Origin: a virus
IMG/VR virus record: IMGVR_UViG_3300006805_000008
Coordinates: 1 to 41,579 of that record
Length of the DNA: 41,579 bases
Strand: one strand, 5' to 3'
The position numbers and the translations under genes were made by a program. Shown here one piece after another: positions 6,336-14,253 of this stretch. The stretch's first letter is position 1. The number at the start of each line of letters is the position of its first letter. Under the pieces are notes generated by a model. That model was not told where the DNA came from, did no database searches, and worked only from the letters and a program-made list of their open reading frames with translations.

Positions 6336-6506
6336 ATGATCTGGTCGGTCAAAAACGAACGCGAGACGCCCATCGGCTATGTCGAGGCCAACGGCAAAAT
6401 GTTTACGGCTTGGCTTGGGCACCGGCTGTTGGGCGATTACCCAACTCTTGACAAGGCGCGCCAAGCTGTTCGCCACGTAAACCGCATCAATGAGGCCACG
6501 CCGTAG
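6336..6506 (+). CDS. Small conserved protein, 56 aa
   Basis: ATG preceded by GGAGG at ideal distance and by a near-consensus promoter. The protein reads W-S-V-K-N, then G-Y-V-E-A-N-G-K-M-F-T-A-W, with a final helix (K-A-R-Q-A-V-R-H-V-N-R-I). Beta hairpin plus helix seems likely; family unknown. Its stop overlaps the GTG of the HTH gene, so both are made together. Confidence 0.75.
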   Translation: MIWSVKNERETPIGYVEANGKMFTAWLGHRLLGDYPTLDKARQAVRHVNRINEATP

Positions 6507-6730
6507 TGCCTAAACTCTCCCGGATCGGAGATGCCCTCTATGGCCCTCGCTGGCAATCCGATCTGGCGAGGGCCTTGGGCGTCTCTGACAGGACAATGCG
6601 GCGGTGGGCTGCCGTTGACGAGATGCCACCGCAATATCAGCCTGCGGTCGGCAAGCTAATCAAACGCCGCATCAAGGCACTGCAATCCACCTATCTCTCT
6701 CTCACCGCCAGAGCAGACCAGATGCCGTGA
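6506..6730 (+). CDS. Cro-like HTH regulator, 74 aa
   Basis: GTG start overlaps the preceding TAG. Residues about 17-40 (Q-S-D-L-A-R-A-L-G-V-S-D-R-T-M-R-R-W) form a clear helix-turn-helix of the XRE/Cro type, followed by the M-P-P-Q-Y-Q ending seen in short phage regulators. It likely binds DNA as a dimer; the palindrome at the operon's own promoter is the obvious candidate site. Its 3' end runs 40 bases into the convergent gene at 6691. Confidence 0.8.
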   Translation: MPKLSRIGDALYGPRWQSDLARALGVSDRTMRRWAAVDEMPPQYQPAVGKLIKRRIKALQSTYLSLTARADQMP

Positions 6731-6804
6731 TACGGTCCTAGGTCAAATATCTTCCACCCTCTGGCTTTGTACCAATCGACTCTCTCAATCGGGACGTACT
6801 TCAC
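6691..6804 (-). CDS. Mini-protein, 37 aa
   Basis: GTG start lies inside the end of the preceding gene with a weak ribosome site. Pattern V-P-I-E-R-V-D-W-Y, G-W-K-I-F-D-L-G-P-Y-H-G-I-W-S-A-L resembles a short phage protein I have seen after structural genes. Expression is uncertain because of the short length and the 40-base convergent overlap with the HTH gene. Confidence 0.45.
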   Translation of the reverse strand: MKYVPIERVDWYKARGWKIFDLGPYHGIWSALAVRER

Positions 6805-6988
6805 AGTCCAGCTCTGGACGGGTTTTAGCTTGGGTGTTCGCGAGGATTGCTTTCGAGAGGTCCGCGACAAGCCTGATAGCCTCCGCATCCGAGATGAACG
6901 TGACGTAGTTGTATGACCCCTCACCCGTCTTGATGATCTCTATGGGAGCGCCGGGATGGGGATGGCGGCAGTAGAGGAGGCTAGTCAT
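6785..6988 (-). CDS. Hypothetical protein, 67 aa
   Basis: ATG lies just inside the end of the previous gene, at its TAG (GATGACTAG). Visible features are a beta stretch (I-E-I-I-K-T and Y-N-Y-V-T-F-I) and a helix (A-I-R-L-V-A-D-L-S-K-A-I-L). No family recognised. Confidence 0.6.
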   Translation of the reverse strand: MTSLLYCRHPHPGAPIEIIKTGEGSYNYVTFISDAEAIRLVADLSKAILANTQAKTRPELDCEVRPD

Positions 6989-7193
6989 CAACCGGCCTCG
7001 GGCCTTTGCCGCGCATGTAGTTCTCGAACTTCTTCGCCAGATCCACAGCCTTGTCGGGGAGTGAGCCGAACAGCCTTGCCATGTCGAGGCACACGTAGCG
7101 GCGCTGCTCTTCAATGCTCAGCTTCTCAAAGAAGGCTTGGTGGATGTTGTCCGGCTCCGGGTCGTCTTCGATGGTGATCGCGTCTTCTGTCAT
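6981..7193 (-). CDS. Hypothetical protein, 70 aa
   Basis: ATG overlaps the stop of the phosphoesterase gene (ATGA). Acidic N terminus, then two helices (A-F-F-E-K-L-S-I-E-E-Q and A-V-D-L-A-K-K-F-E-N-Y). Function unknown; its tight coupling suggests joint expression with the phosphoesterase. Confidence 0.65.
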   Translation of the reverse strand: MTEDAITIEDDPEPDNIHQAFFEKLSIEEQRRYVCLDMARLFGSLPDKAVDLAKKFENYMRGKGPRPVDD

Positions 7194-8299
7194 GACAGCA
7201 TCTCCGGTCGGACGGTCAGCCTTGAACCCTCGCCATGTTCCTTGTGCAGAACGATGACGTGCATACCTCGGGTGGAGCGGTATCCGGCGTTGTGCGCCCA
7301 CGCATCGGCAGGAGGAAGGACCCTCAGGGATTCCACGGTGCACCCGTTGTAATCCTGGATGGCCTTGTGGTGGATATGCCCGGTGAGCCACAGTCGATGC
7401 TCTGTCTGCCCCCAATCCGCAGCTCGGTCGGACGCCATGATCAGGGGAAGCTTGTCGGGCTTGGCTTCGTGGCCGTGATGCGTGCCGACCAGGTTCTTGC
7501 CAAAGCGGTAGTAGTGATAGTGCGACGGCGAGGTATCCACCGTCACCGCAGGATCTTCCTGAAAGATGATTGCCATGGCCTCGCGGAGCATGACGGCGGA
7601 TGATGGATCGTGGTTCCCCAGCTCCACAATCAGGTGCACCTTGGCGTGCTTTCGCTTGGCAGCCTTCACCATGTACCGGAGGCACCGGAACGCCACCCGG
7701 ACCATCTTCGGGTATCGGCTGTCAGAGTCGAGTTGATGCTTTGAAGCCGGGGTTACGCTCTCGTAGGAATCGTAGTGCAGGAAGTCACCGAGAACCGCGA
7801 TCAGGGCTGTCTCGGTTGCTGGGGCTGCGCTGACCAAGTAATCCGTTGCCGAGCATAGAAGCCGCTCCCCGATGGACAGGTCGTAATCCGCACCCGTCTC
7901 TTCATGCCAAGCCAACATTCCAAGATGGTGGTCTCCAACTGGATACACCGCCAGCAGGTCGCCGTTTACGGCCCGTGGGGGCTGTGTGGGCTTGGCCTTG
8001 GGTTGCTCTTCCGCAAACCCCCGGATGGCTTCCCTGAGGGCCTCTTCCTGCTGCTGCTTATCAGCGTCGGTCTTGATCCACTGTAGCTTTGCCTCACCCG
8101 TCACCGCGTCGTACAGGGTGGAGGTTCCCTTGATCCTGAATCCGTCCGGGGGAGTGAGCGTGTCGCTCGCCAGTCGGCTCTTCAAGGTAGAGATCGGTAA
8201 TCCTAGCTCTCGGGCTGCCGCTGCTTTGTTACCGCCGTGTCGGGCTACAGCATCCCGGTAGGTTTGAATGTCGTCGTGAGAAACTGGCTTGGCTGCCAT
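7190..8299 (-). CDS. HTH-calcineurin-like phosphoesterase, 369 aa
   Basis: N-terminal residues 8-45 form a helix-turn-helix (N-K-A-A-A-A-R-E-L-G-L-P-I-S-T-L-K). The rest is a metallophosphoesterase with the full metal set in order: D-H-H (123-125), G-D (171-172), G-N-H-D (228-231), H-H-G-H (274-277) and G-H-I-H (307-310). Such enzymes use two metal ions to split phosphoester bonds in nucleotides, nucleic acids or proteins; the substrate here is not known. The same fusion recurs in many phages next to structural genes. The HTH may bring the enzyme to DNA. Confidence 0.85.
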   Translation of the reverse strand: MAAKPVSHDDIQTYRDAVARHGGNKAAAARELGLPISTLKSRLASDTLTPPDGFRIKGTSTLYDAVTGEAKLQWIKTDADKQQQEEALREAIRGFAEEQPKAKPTQPPRAVNGDLLAVYPVGDHHLGMLAWHEETGADYDLSIGERLLCSATDYLVSAAPATETALIAVLGDFLHYDSYESVTPASKHQLDSDSRYPKMVRVAFRCLRYMVKAAKRKHAKVHLIVELGNHDPSSAVMLREAMAIIFQEDPAVTVDTSPSHYHYYRFGKNLVGTHHGHEAKPDKLPLIMASDRAADWGQTEHRLWLTGHIHHKAIQDYNGCTVESLRVLPPADAWAHNAGYRSTRGMHVIVLHKEHGEGSRLTVRPEMLS

Positions 8300-8317
8300 T
8301 CCCTCGCCTATGGGTCG

Positions 8318-8542
8318 TTAATGGGGAAAGTTCGGGGGAGTTGTCCCGGAGAAGAGCGCAGCAACCTTCCCCCCAAGACCACCGGAGACAGCGGCGAGGG
8401 CCATGTAGATCCCTCGCGCCGTCCACCGGGTTTGCTGGAGAGTCTGAACCGTGCTGTTCAGTGCGTTCACGCTGTTGTTGAGCGTGCGGACTTCTGACCG
8501 GAGGCTTCCGATGGCCTCCGAGATTTCGTCAATCCCGCCCAC
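8318..8542 (-). CDS. Coiled-coil membrane protein, holin candidate, 74 aa
   Basis: GTG starts one base after the protease gene's TAA, with AAGGCAAGGGGG upstream. Residues 5-38 form a coiled coil (I-G-S-L-R-S-E-V-R-T-L-N-N-S-V-N), then one membrane segment (about 44-64, I-Y-M-A-L-A-A-V-S-G-G-L-G-G-K). Proteins of this shape are sometimes listed as phage holins or virion-associated membrane proteins. I favour a membrane role but cannot choose. Confidence 0.65.
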   Translation of the reverse strand: MGGIDEISEAIGSLRSEVRTLNNSVNALNSTVQTLQQTRWTARGIYMALAAVSGGLGGKVAALFSGTTPPNFPH

Positions 8543-8543
8543 G

Positions 8544-9161
8544 TTACGCCCCCTTGCCTTTGCAGGCCGGGAGAACGGTGACGGGCGTGATGAGGGAGTT
8601 GTTTCCGCCCATGCCGCCGAGAACGATGCCGCGCACACGTCCGCGCATGTCAAAGACGCCAGCGCCGGAATCGCCGCCCTCCCAATCAGCACTGACGCTG
8701 ATCGTCGGCTTGACTTCCATCGGCATTCCCGGGGGGAGGAATGCAGCCTGCGAACCAAGGCTGTCAGACCCCGCAACAATCCCCTCAGTCAGCACGAAGC
8801 GAAGCAATCCGGGATTGCCAAGGGTAAACACCCGCTCGCCAAGCTGGAGCGGCTTGCAGTCGATGACCGCAGCGAACTTCGCGGGGCTTTCCAGTCGCAG
8901 GAAAGCCATGTCGCTTTCCTCGTCAATCCACTCAACGGAAGCGACCGCCACATGACCGTCGTAATATTCAATGTCGAAGAGATCGCCGCCGCGCACCACA
9001 TGCGCCGCAGTCAGAATCAGGTCTTTGGAGATGACGGTCCCGGAGCCGTGCCCGGTGTTGTCGGACACCTTGACCGCTGTATCACGCAGATCAACAAATG
9101 ACGGCAAGCCCGCACAGGCAGTCAGCAACGCAAGCAGACAAGCGACAATATAGGCGCGCAT
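8544..9161 (-). CDS. Lipoprotein trypsin-like serine protease, 205 aa
   Basis: Lipoprotein signal (A-C-L-L-A-L-L-T-A-C, lipobox cysteine 16). Then a chymotrypsin-fold protease: G-H-G-S-G-T-V-I (37-44), T-A-A-H-V-V with catalytic His54, S-D-M-A-F-L with Asp84, and G-G-D-S-G with Ser165, all at the expected distances for an S1-type peptidase. Acts outside the cytoplasm, anchored to a membrane. Phage genomes seldom encode such a protease; it may cut envelope proteins at lysis, block superinfection, or change the lysogen's surface. AAGGAA precedes the ATG. Confidence 0.85.
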   Translation of the reverse strand: MRAYIVACLLALLTACAGLPSFVDLRDTAVKVSDNTGHGSGTVISKDLILTAAHVVRGGDLFDIEYYDGHVAVASVEWIDEESDMAFLRLESPAKFAAVIDCKPLQLGERVFTLGNPGLLRFVLTEGIVAGSDSLGSQAAFLPPGMPMEVKPTISVSADWEGGDSGAGVFDMRGRVRGIVLGGMGGNNSLITPVTVLPACKGKGA

Positions 9162-9212
9162 GGGAAGCGTTCCTTGGTTAATACGGTCCGGAGGGCCGTC
9201 ACTCTAAGTTGA

Positions 9213-9239
9213 GGTACGTCAGAAGTGCTGACTTGTACC
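9213..9239. promoter_or_regulatory. Inverted repeat between divergent genes
   Basis: GGTACGTCAG is mirrored by CTGAC-tt-GTACC across an AAGTG centre, in the 105-base gap between the divergent protease and HExxH lipoprotein genes. It could be an operator for both or an RNA hairpin. No convincing -35/-10 pair was seen beside it. Confidence 0.4.
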
Positions 9240-9266
9240 CATGCCGGGCAAGCCCACCTCTGATGC

Positions 9267-9674
9267 GTGAAATCTCTTGTTGTGGCGCTGTGCGCGCTCT
9301 CGATCTCAGGTTGCTCGGAATTGAGTCGTCAGCAGTCCTGTGATATAATGGGCTGCATGGACAAGTTCGTAGAAAACATGTTCCTCCCCAAAGAACCCGC
9401 CACCGAGCCGGGGCGTGACCCGTGGGGCCGTCGCTATCCACCGCAATGCACGCCGGAGGCGCTTGCGGCGGTGAAGATCCCGATTGTCCGCGTCAGCCAG
9501 TCCTTCCTGGACAAGGCCACCAAGTCCAAGAACCGATACGGTGTTTACCTCCCCACCGGGGCGATGGCGGTCAGGAACGATCTGACCGGCGCAATGCTTC
9601 AAGGCGTCATCGACCATGAGGCTTGCCACTACATCATGAAGCAGCTCACCGGCTCGCCCGAGTGGCACAAGTGA
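9267..9674 (+). CDS. HExxH lipoprotein, possible small metallopeptidase, 135 aa
   Basis: GTG at 9267 is chosen because it gives a full lipoprotein signal (L-V-V-A-L-C-A-L-S-I-S-G-C, cysteine 16); the ribosome site is poor. Near the C terminus D-H-E-A-C-H-Y-I (116-123) is the HExxH zinc-protease motif. The protein is short and a third metal ligand is not obvious. It is the only plus-strand gene among late leftward genes, and lies convergent to the fibre gene, divergent from the serine protease. Late lysis factor or accessory gene expressed from a prophage are both possible. Confidence 0.65.
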   Translation: MKSLVVALCALSISGCSELSRQQSCDIMGCMDKFVENMFLPKEPATEPGRDPWGRRYPPQCTPEALAAVKIPIVRVSQSFLDKATKSKNRYGVYLPTGAMAVRNDLTGAMLQGVIDHEACHYIMKQLTGSPEWHK

Positions 9675-9675
9675 T

Positions 9676-10590
9676 CTAGTAGAAGATCGTCACTTGCCCC
9701 GGGTTGCCGGTGTTCCCGGTCGTGGTCGGAGACGTAACAGCCGTGGCCCCGCGCCCTCGATTTGAATAGCGGATGGCGTTTGTGCTGTTGCCCGGCAGGG
9801 TCGAGTCGGAATCCGTACCCAAGAGCCCAGCCGTAATGACGGTATTGGAGCCGGTCACATCGGACCCACCGCCACCACCACCGAATCCACCGTTTACCGA
9901 CGTGTTGTTGCGCCCTGCGCCACCGCCGCCGCCGTATCTGCCGCCACCACCACCACCGCCAGAGCCGCCAGAGGCTCCGCTGACCGTGCCGCTCTCGCCG
10001 CCGCCAGGCGTTCCACCACCCGCACCCGTCCCGGTCGTCGTGCCGCCGTCACCACCCGTCAGAGAGCTTCCATTGCCGCCTGCGGGGGTGTTTGTCGCGG
10101 CCGTGCCACCGGCACCGCCGGCAGAACTGGTGCCCTTCTTGCCCGCCTGTGCGCTTGCGGCTGCGTCATTGTCTCCGCCGCCGCCGTCACTCCCAACGGA
10201 AGAATCCCCAGCCCCCGCGCCCCCACCACCACCCGCAGCAATCAATAGCATCGTGGTGCTTCGATAGAGCGAGGAATACCCGCCGCCAGCCCCGCCTTCC
10301 CGGGCCGATCTGCCGCCGGTCCCACCCGCACCAACAGTAACCTTGAGCGTTTCACCCGGGGTAACAGAAAGCTCCGTGTAGACGTAACTTCCACCGCCAC
10401 CATCGCCGGAGGAATTAGCGCCACTTGCCGAGCCGGCCCCGCTGCCGCCCCCGGCTCCCCATGCATGGACCTTGATCGACGTGCAATCGCGCGGGGCAAC
10501 CCAATTCGTGTCAACCTGCGCGCTGGCGAAGTCGATGCGCCGCTGGCCGATCTGCTCGCTACCGGCGACGAAGGCGAATCCAGGGATCAT
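9676..10590 (-). CDS. Glycine-rich tail adhesin, 304 aa
   Basis: After a short N-terminal part (I-D-F-A-S-A-Q-V-D-T-N-W-V-A-P) and the W-G-A-G-G-G motif, residues 50-260 are a glycine-rich array with G-G-G-G-G, G-A-G-G-T-G-G and G-G-A-G-G-G-Y-S-S-L that is typical of phage receptor-binding proteins built of polyglycine helices (as in T4-like gp38 adhesins). It ends N-P-G-Q-V-T-I-F-Y. It most likely binds a host surface receptor at the tip of the fibre encoded just upstream, whose stop it overlaps. Confidence 0.75.
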   Translation of the reverse strand: MIPGFAFVAGSEQIGQRRIDFASAQVDTNWVAPRDCTSIKVHAWGAGGGSGAGSASGANSSGDGGGGSYVYTELSVTPGETLKVTVGAGGTGGRSAREGGAGGGYSSLYRSTTMLLIAAGGGGGAGAGDSSVGSDGGGGDNDAAASAQAGKKGTSSAGGAGGTAATNTPAGGNGSSLTGGDGGTTTGTGAGGGTPGGGESGTVSGASGGSGGGGGGGRYGGGGGAGRNNTSVNGGFGGGGGGSDVTGSNTVITAGLLGTDSDSTLPGNSTNAIRYSNRGRGATAVTSPTTTGNTGNPGQVTIFY

Positions 10591-11558
10591 GCCACGTCAA
10601 CCGCTGCGTCGGTGGTGAAGAACACCTCAACGCCCATCAGCTTCGCGTCAGCGTTCAGTGTGTCTGACCCGTCGGACGGGTTGCGGAACACGATGATGTT
10701 GACGAAATCATTTGCCGCAGGCGTGCCGGCAACGGTCAGGGCGGAAGTCTCCGGCCCCCTGTGGAGATCGCCCGTCGCGATCAGGGAGTCCGTTGACGTG
10801 ACAGAGCCGGAATGCGCGGCATCCAAGGCGTCATCATTCGAGAAGGCGCGGGCCTGGAAGGTCCAGACAACACCGCCGGAACCGGACGCGGCGGTCCACA
10901 CGGGGACGAAAGTCAACGTGCCCTCATCCCAGCTCGACGGCATGGAGATCGAAAAGCACGCTACTTCTGGATTGGTCTGGTCGAAATCCAGGGATTTGTA
11001 GTTCTGGAGGTTTGCCGTCTCGGTCTGGGCCAAGGCCGCACAGGGGTTCGTCGTCGCCGGGAACATCGCGGAGGCGGGAACCCACATCTTATGCTTGCCA
11101 AGCGTGCCGGACGAAAGCGCCTTGCCGGAGATCTGGGAGTGCAACAGCTCTCGCCAGTTTCCAGAACCCTCATGCTGGAACAGGGACACATCCCCGGCGG
11201 CATAGGTCTTGCTGGCACCGCCCATGAGGATCATGGACGTACCGTTATAGGTTACCGGAGTGGCGGCACCCCAAAGGATGATGCGGATGGGGTTTCCGTC
11301 TGGCGTCCCGAACGCAGTAATCGTAGTTGTTCCGGTGATCTTGGCGGAGATCGATGTTCCGGTGGCGGCAATGTTCGTCGTGCTGGCTGCGGTGATGTCG
11401 GAGCCCCGGTTAGCCAGGCCCTCCTTCAACATCTTGCCGAGGAACCGAAGGGCGTTGTTGATGCCGTTGGGGTTGCAGTTCTCGGCAATGTCGTTCCCGT
11501 TGATGTCAGCATTGGAGCTGGCAGTAGTGGAAAACGACTGGATGTCGTTGATGGGCAT
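10587..11558 (-). CDS. Tail fibre protein, 323 aa
   Basis: N-terminal part (N-D-I-A-E-N-C-N-P-N-G-I-N-N-A-L-R) is the segment found in many phage fibre proteins that assembles on the tail; the middle has T-I-T-A-F-G-T and L-W-G-A-A-T-P-V. The C-terminal domain begins H-K-M-W-V-P-A-S-A-M and includes L-D-F-D-Q-T and T-F-V-P-V-W-T-A-A-S-G, a beta-sandwich domain I know from other phages. It probably forms the fibre stem carrying the glycine-rich adhesin. Confidence 0.75.
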   Translation of the reverse strand: MPINDIQSFSTTASSNADINGNDIAENCNPNGINNALRFLGKMLKEGLANRGSDITAASTTNIAATGTSISAKITGTTTITAFGTPDGNPIRIILWGAATPVTYNGTSMILMGGASKTYAAGDVSLFQHEGSGNWRELLHSQISGKALSSGTLGKHKMWVPASAMFPATTNPCAALAQTETANLQNYKSLDFDQTNPEVACFSISMPSSWDEGTLTFVPVWTAASGSGGVVWTFQARAFSNDDALDAAHSGSVTSTDSLIATGDLHRGPETSALTVAGTPAANDFVNIIVFRNPSDGSDTLNADAKLMGVEVFFTTDAAVDVA

Positions 11559-11570
11559 TCACGTTGCTCC

Positions 11571-11600
11571 AAAAGAAAAACCCCGCTGGATGGGCGGGGC
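11571..11600 (-). terminator. Rho-independent terminator
   Basis: On the minus strand a 6-bp G-C stem (CCCCGC / GCGGGG) with a seven-base loop is followed by TTTTTC. It lies after the ejection-protein gene ending at 11624 and before the fibre genes, so fibre expression depends on read-through or on a promoter I could not identify. Confidence 0.8.
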
Positions 11601-11623
11601 TTGAGGCCGTTTGTTTCGGGCGG

Positions 11624-13096
11624 TTATCGTGCGCCGGTCGGGGCTGTTTCGTTCTCTCGCCCGTAGATCAGTTGCAGGGCGCGAAGCACCATCGCCCGCG
11701 CCTCTGGACGCAGGTTTTCCAGGACCGGGGCGTTCCGCTTGTTCTGCTCATAGAGCGGCGAGCGCATGCGAAGCATCTCGTCAAGATCCTTCGCGGCACG
11801 CTGAGTAATCCCCGCCCCGATCTTCCGGGCGGTCATGCCGATGGCCGCCGGAGCCCCAGCCCCAGCAACGGCACCCGGCATCCCTCCAAGCAAGTATCCG
11901 GCACCCGACCCGAACATGCTCGTCATGGCAGAGCCAAGCCCGCCCCCGCCGCCGAAGAGATTGCCGACATACCGGGCAAGGTTTGCGCCAAAGTCGCCGC
12001 GAACCGCCCGCTCAAGTACGGCTAGTTCTTCCTTGGAATACCCACGGGTGCGCTTGTCGTTCTTGAGGATGGAGTTGAGGAGTTGCCGAGTCCGGTTGTC
12101 GAGGTTAAGCCCGGAGTTTGCGGCTGCTGCGTCAATCTCGGCTTGGGTGATTGCCCCGCTAAGGTCTTCTGACCTCTTTGCTGCGGCGTAGTTTCCCCGA
12201 GCATCATTGATGATGGGCGGGACGGAGGAAGCGGGTCCAGCCACAACACTCTTCGGATCAGCCGCCACCAGAAATTCATCGATGGCAGAAATGACCCTCG
12301 ATGCCGCCGCTTGCTCTGTTGGATTGCTAAAGTCTCCGGCGGCCTTCTGGAGGGACTTTCGGAGGGTGATGAAGTTGTCAAGGCTGGCAACTGACCCCTC
12401 TGGGGGCTGCTTGACCCTGGAAAGTAGGGAAAAAGTTTTGGGAGCGGTTTCGGCAAAGAAGCCTTCGGCTTCGAGGGATCGCGTGATGTCATCCCCAAGA
12501 GACTTAAGCGAGTCCGCCGAATAGTCAACCCCCAGGTTCCTTGCTTGAGTAAACCCGGAAGACGCGGCGGCCTTAAGCTCTTCGATGGTGGGAACCTTTG
12601 GCGTGCCCATTTTCAGGGACTTAAGGCTCCCCGGGACAATCGCTTCCGCCGCCCGCACCCCCGGCCCCATCGGCGTGAAAGTCATGCCCAGCTCAGCCGT
12701 GCGCCTGATACCTTCCGGGCTTTCCGGGTTCAAATTGCCCATAGCCACGTCCCCGGGGGTCATCACGGCCCGCTTGACGGCTCCCAGAAGGCCCGCGTCG
12801 GGGTCGAAGTAATTCTCCCCGGTTGCCTCCACCTTGCTCATGGGAAGCATGGTGCCGCGATGAATGCCCTCCGCCGGCATGGTCTGGCCGCGAGACTGGA
12901 TCTTGGCAATCTCGCCCTGAGACTTCTGCGTCATGCGCAGGCTCCCAAGCCCCAGCCTTCCGGAAGCCACAGACTTGAACTCATCGACCGTCAAGCGCTC
13001 CGACTTCAGATAGTCGTCAATGTCCTGCTCCGGCGCGTTCTGTGCGAGCATCTTCTGGACGTTGCGTTTGATGCGGTCGAAATCGTCAGCCATCAC
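11624..13096 (-). CDS. Ejection or internal virion protein, 490 aa
   Basis: Long helical protein without signal peptide. Residues about 375-425 include a glycine- and alanine-rich hydrophobic stretch (L-F-G-G-G-G-G-L-G-S then Y-L-L-G-G-M-P-G-A-V-A-G-A-G) suited to crossing a membrane. In P22-like phages the genes after head-closure and needle genes encode proteins ejected with the DNA (gp7, gp20, gp16); place and composition fit that role. No lytic transglycosylase motif was seen. Two adjacent ATG codons start it, overlapping the previous stop. Confidence 0.6.
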   Translation of the reverse strand: MMADDFDRIKRNVQKMLAQNAPEQDIDDYLKSERLTVDEFKSVASGRLGLGSLRMTQKSQGEIAKIQSRGQTMPAEGIHRGTMLPMSKVEATGENYFDPDAGLLGAVKRAVMTPGDVAMGNLNPESPEGIRRTAELGMTFTPMGPGVRAAEAIVPGSLKSLKMGTPKVPTIEELKAAASSGFTQARNLGVDYSADSLKSLGDDITRSLEAEGFFAETAPKTFSLLSRVKQPPEGSVASLDNFITLRKSLQKAAGDFSNPTEQAAASRVISAIDEFLVAADPKSVVAGPASSVPPIINDARGNYAAAKRSEDLSGAITQAEIDAAAANSGLNLDNRTRQLLNSILKNDKRTRGYSKEELAVLERAVRGDFGANLARYVGNLFGGGGGLGSAMTSMFGSGAGYLLGGMPGAVAGAGAPAAIGMTARKIGAGITQRAAKDLDEMLRMRSPLYEQNKRNAPVLENLRPEARAMVLRALQLIYGRENETAPTGAR

Positions 13097-14250
13097 TCAA
13101 GCCCATACTTAGATTTGAGATCATTGCCCGGATTGCTGGTCGCGCCCAACTCATAGCGCGGCGGGCCGCCGCCGGGGCCGTGCACAATGTCCATGTAGAT
13201 ATTGGCGAGGCGGCGAAGGTTGAACTCAAACTGCTCCACCGTCTGACTTTGCGCGAGGGAGCCGTAAGCGGCCTGAAGGTTCTTGTTCTCGAAGTCGCTG
13301 ACCGGGCCTAGCGCGCCGCCAGTCGGTGAGTTATCGCGCATCTGCTGAAGGCGGTCGAAACCGATGCTGGACTGAATGCCCAGCAAGAGGTTTTGCATGT
13401 CATTGGCATTGGTTGCCGGAACATCCTTCAGAAGGCTGCCGACACCCGTCGGTGACAGACCCTTGTAGTTTTTGGCAAGGTCAAGCGCGCGACCGATGTC
13501 GGTCAAAACAACATCGCCCTGAACCTGTTTCTGCGCCTCCTTGGCCTGCTCCTTCTGCTGGCCGGCCTGCGCCTCGGTCGCCGCCGGAGAACCGGGGACG
13601 GCCTCCATCATCACGCCCTGCGGAGTTTCAACAAGGCGGAAGCCGGGCGGGATGTTGCCATAGTCCTTGTTGTAAATCGTGGTGCTGGCGTTGGACGCGC
13701 CGGCCTTGCGGAGTTCGTTCTGGTAGTCGAAAAACGTGCCCGGATACCCCTGGCTGACGGCAAACTGATACTCCTGCACGTCAGACGGCATCTCGTTTTG
13801 CTTCGGCTCTTTCGTCGCATAGTCCAGCAGGAACCCAGCCCCCTCTCCCGGAGAGGCATACTGTAGCGCCTGCTGAAGCAGGGCCTTGCGGGTAGGGTCA
13901 AGATCACTGAACAAACCCGGGGTCTGCTCAGTGGGGGCTCCGCCGAACTGTGCTTGAGACATGCCGTTTGCGGGGGCCTGGACTTCCCCACCGAAGAGCT
14001 TCGGCAGGCCGGCTTTCCACTGCGCCTCCATCTCGGTCTTGCGCTGGTTCTCGGCGCGACGTGCTTCCGCCTCTTCCTGGGCAAGCTGAAGGCTCTGCTC
14101 CTGAAGCTGACGCCGGATCTGCGCGTCTTGCATGGACTGGTAGTTCTGCGCGCCCATCTGAGCGCCCTGCGCCCATTGGCCCCTTGGGGCGGCGACGGCT
14201 GAACCAAGAACGGATGCGATGGCGGCCCAATTCGGGGAGAACGACACCAT
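13093..14250 (-). CDS. Ejection or internal virion protein, 385 aa
   Basis: Helical N-terminal third with a glutamine- and glutamate-rich coiled coil (residues 42-75). The C-terminal third has L-L-G-I-Q-S-S-I-G-F-D-R-L-Q and D-N-S-P-T-G-G-A-L-G-P-V-S, a signature seen in large internal virion proteins of many phages. It overlaps the following gene by four bases. A DNA-ejection or tail-channel role is inferred from place. Confidence 0.65.
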   Translation of the reverse strand: MVSFSPNWAAIASVLGSAVAAPRGQWAQGAQMGAQNYQSMQDAQIRRQLQEQSLQLAQEEAEARRAENQRKTEMEAQWKAGLPKLFGGEVQAPANGMSQAQFGGAPTEQTPGLFSDLDPTRKALLQQALQYASPGEGAGFLLDYATKEPKQNEMPSDVQEYQFAVSQGYPGTFFDYQNELRKAGASNASTTIYNKDYGNIPPGFRLVETPQGVMMEAVPGSPAATEAQAGQQKEQAKEAQKQVQGDVVLTDIGRALDLAKNYKGLSPTGVGSLLKDVPATNANDMQNLLLGIQSSIGFDRLQQMRDNSPTGGALGPVSDFENKNLQAAYGSLAQSQTVEQFEFNLRRLANIYMDIVHGPGGGPPRYELGATSNPGNDLKSKYGLE

Positions 14251-14253
14251 GTC

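Noticed and set aside
7137-8261. Several plus-strand frames opposite the phosphoesterase gene
   Set aside because: Shadows; the minus-strand protein has a full set of catalytic motifs.
9773-10267. Long plus-strand proline-rich frame opposite the fibre gene
   Set aside because: It is the antisense reading of glycine codons in the glycine-rich adhesin; no ribosome site and no plausible protein.
9676-10590. Repeats in the glycine-rich gene as a CRISPR array
   Set aside because: Units are short, irregular codon repeats without constant spacers.
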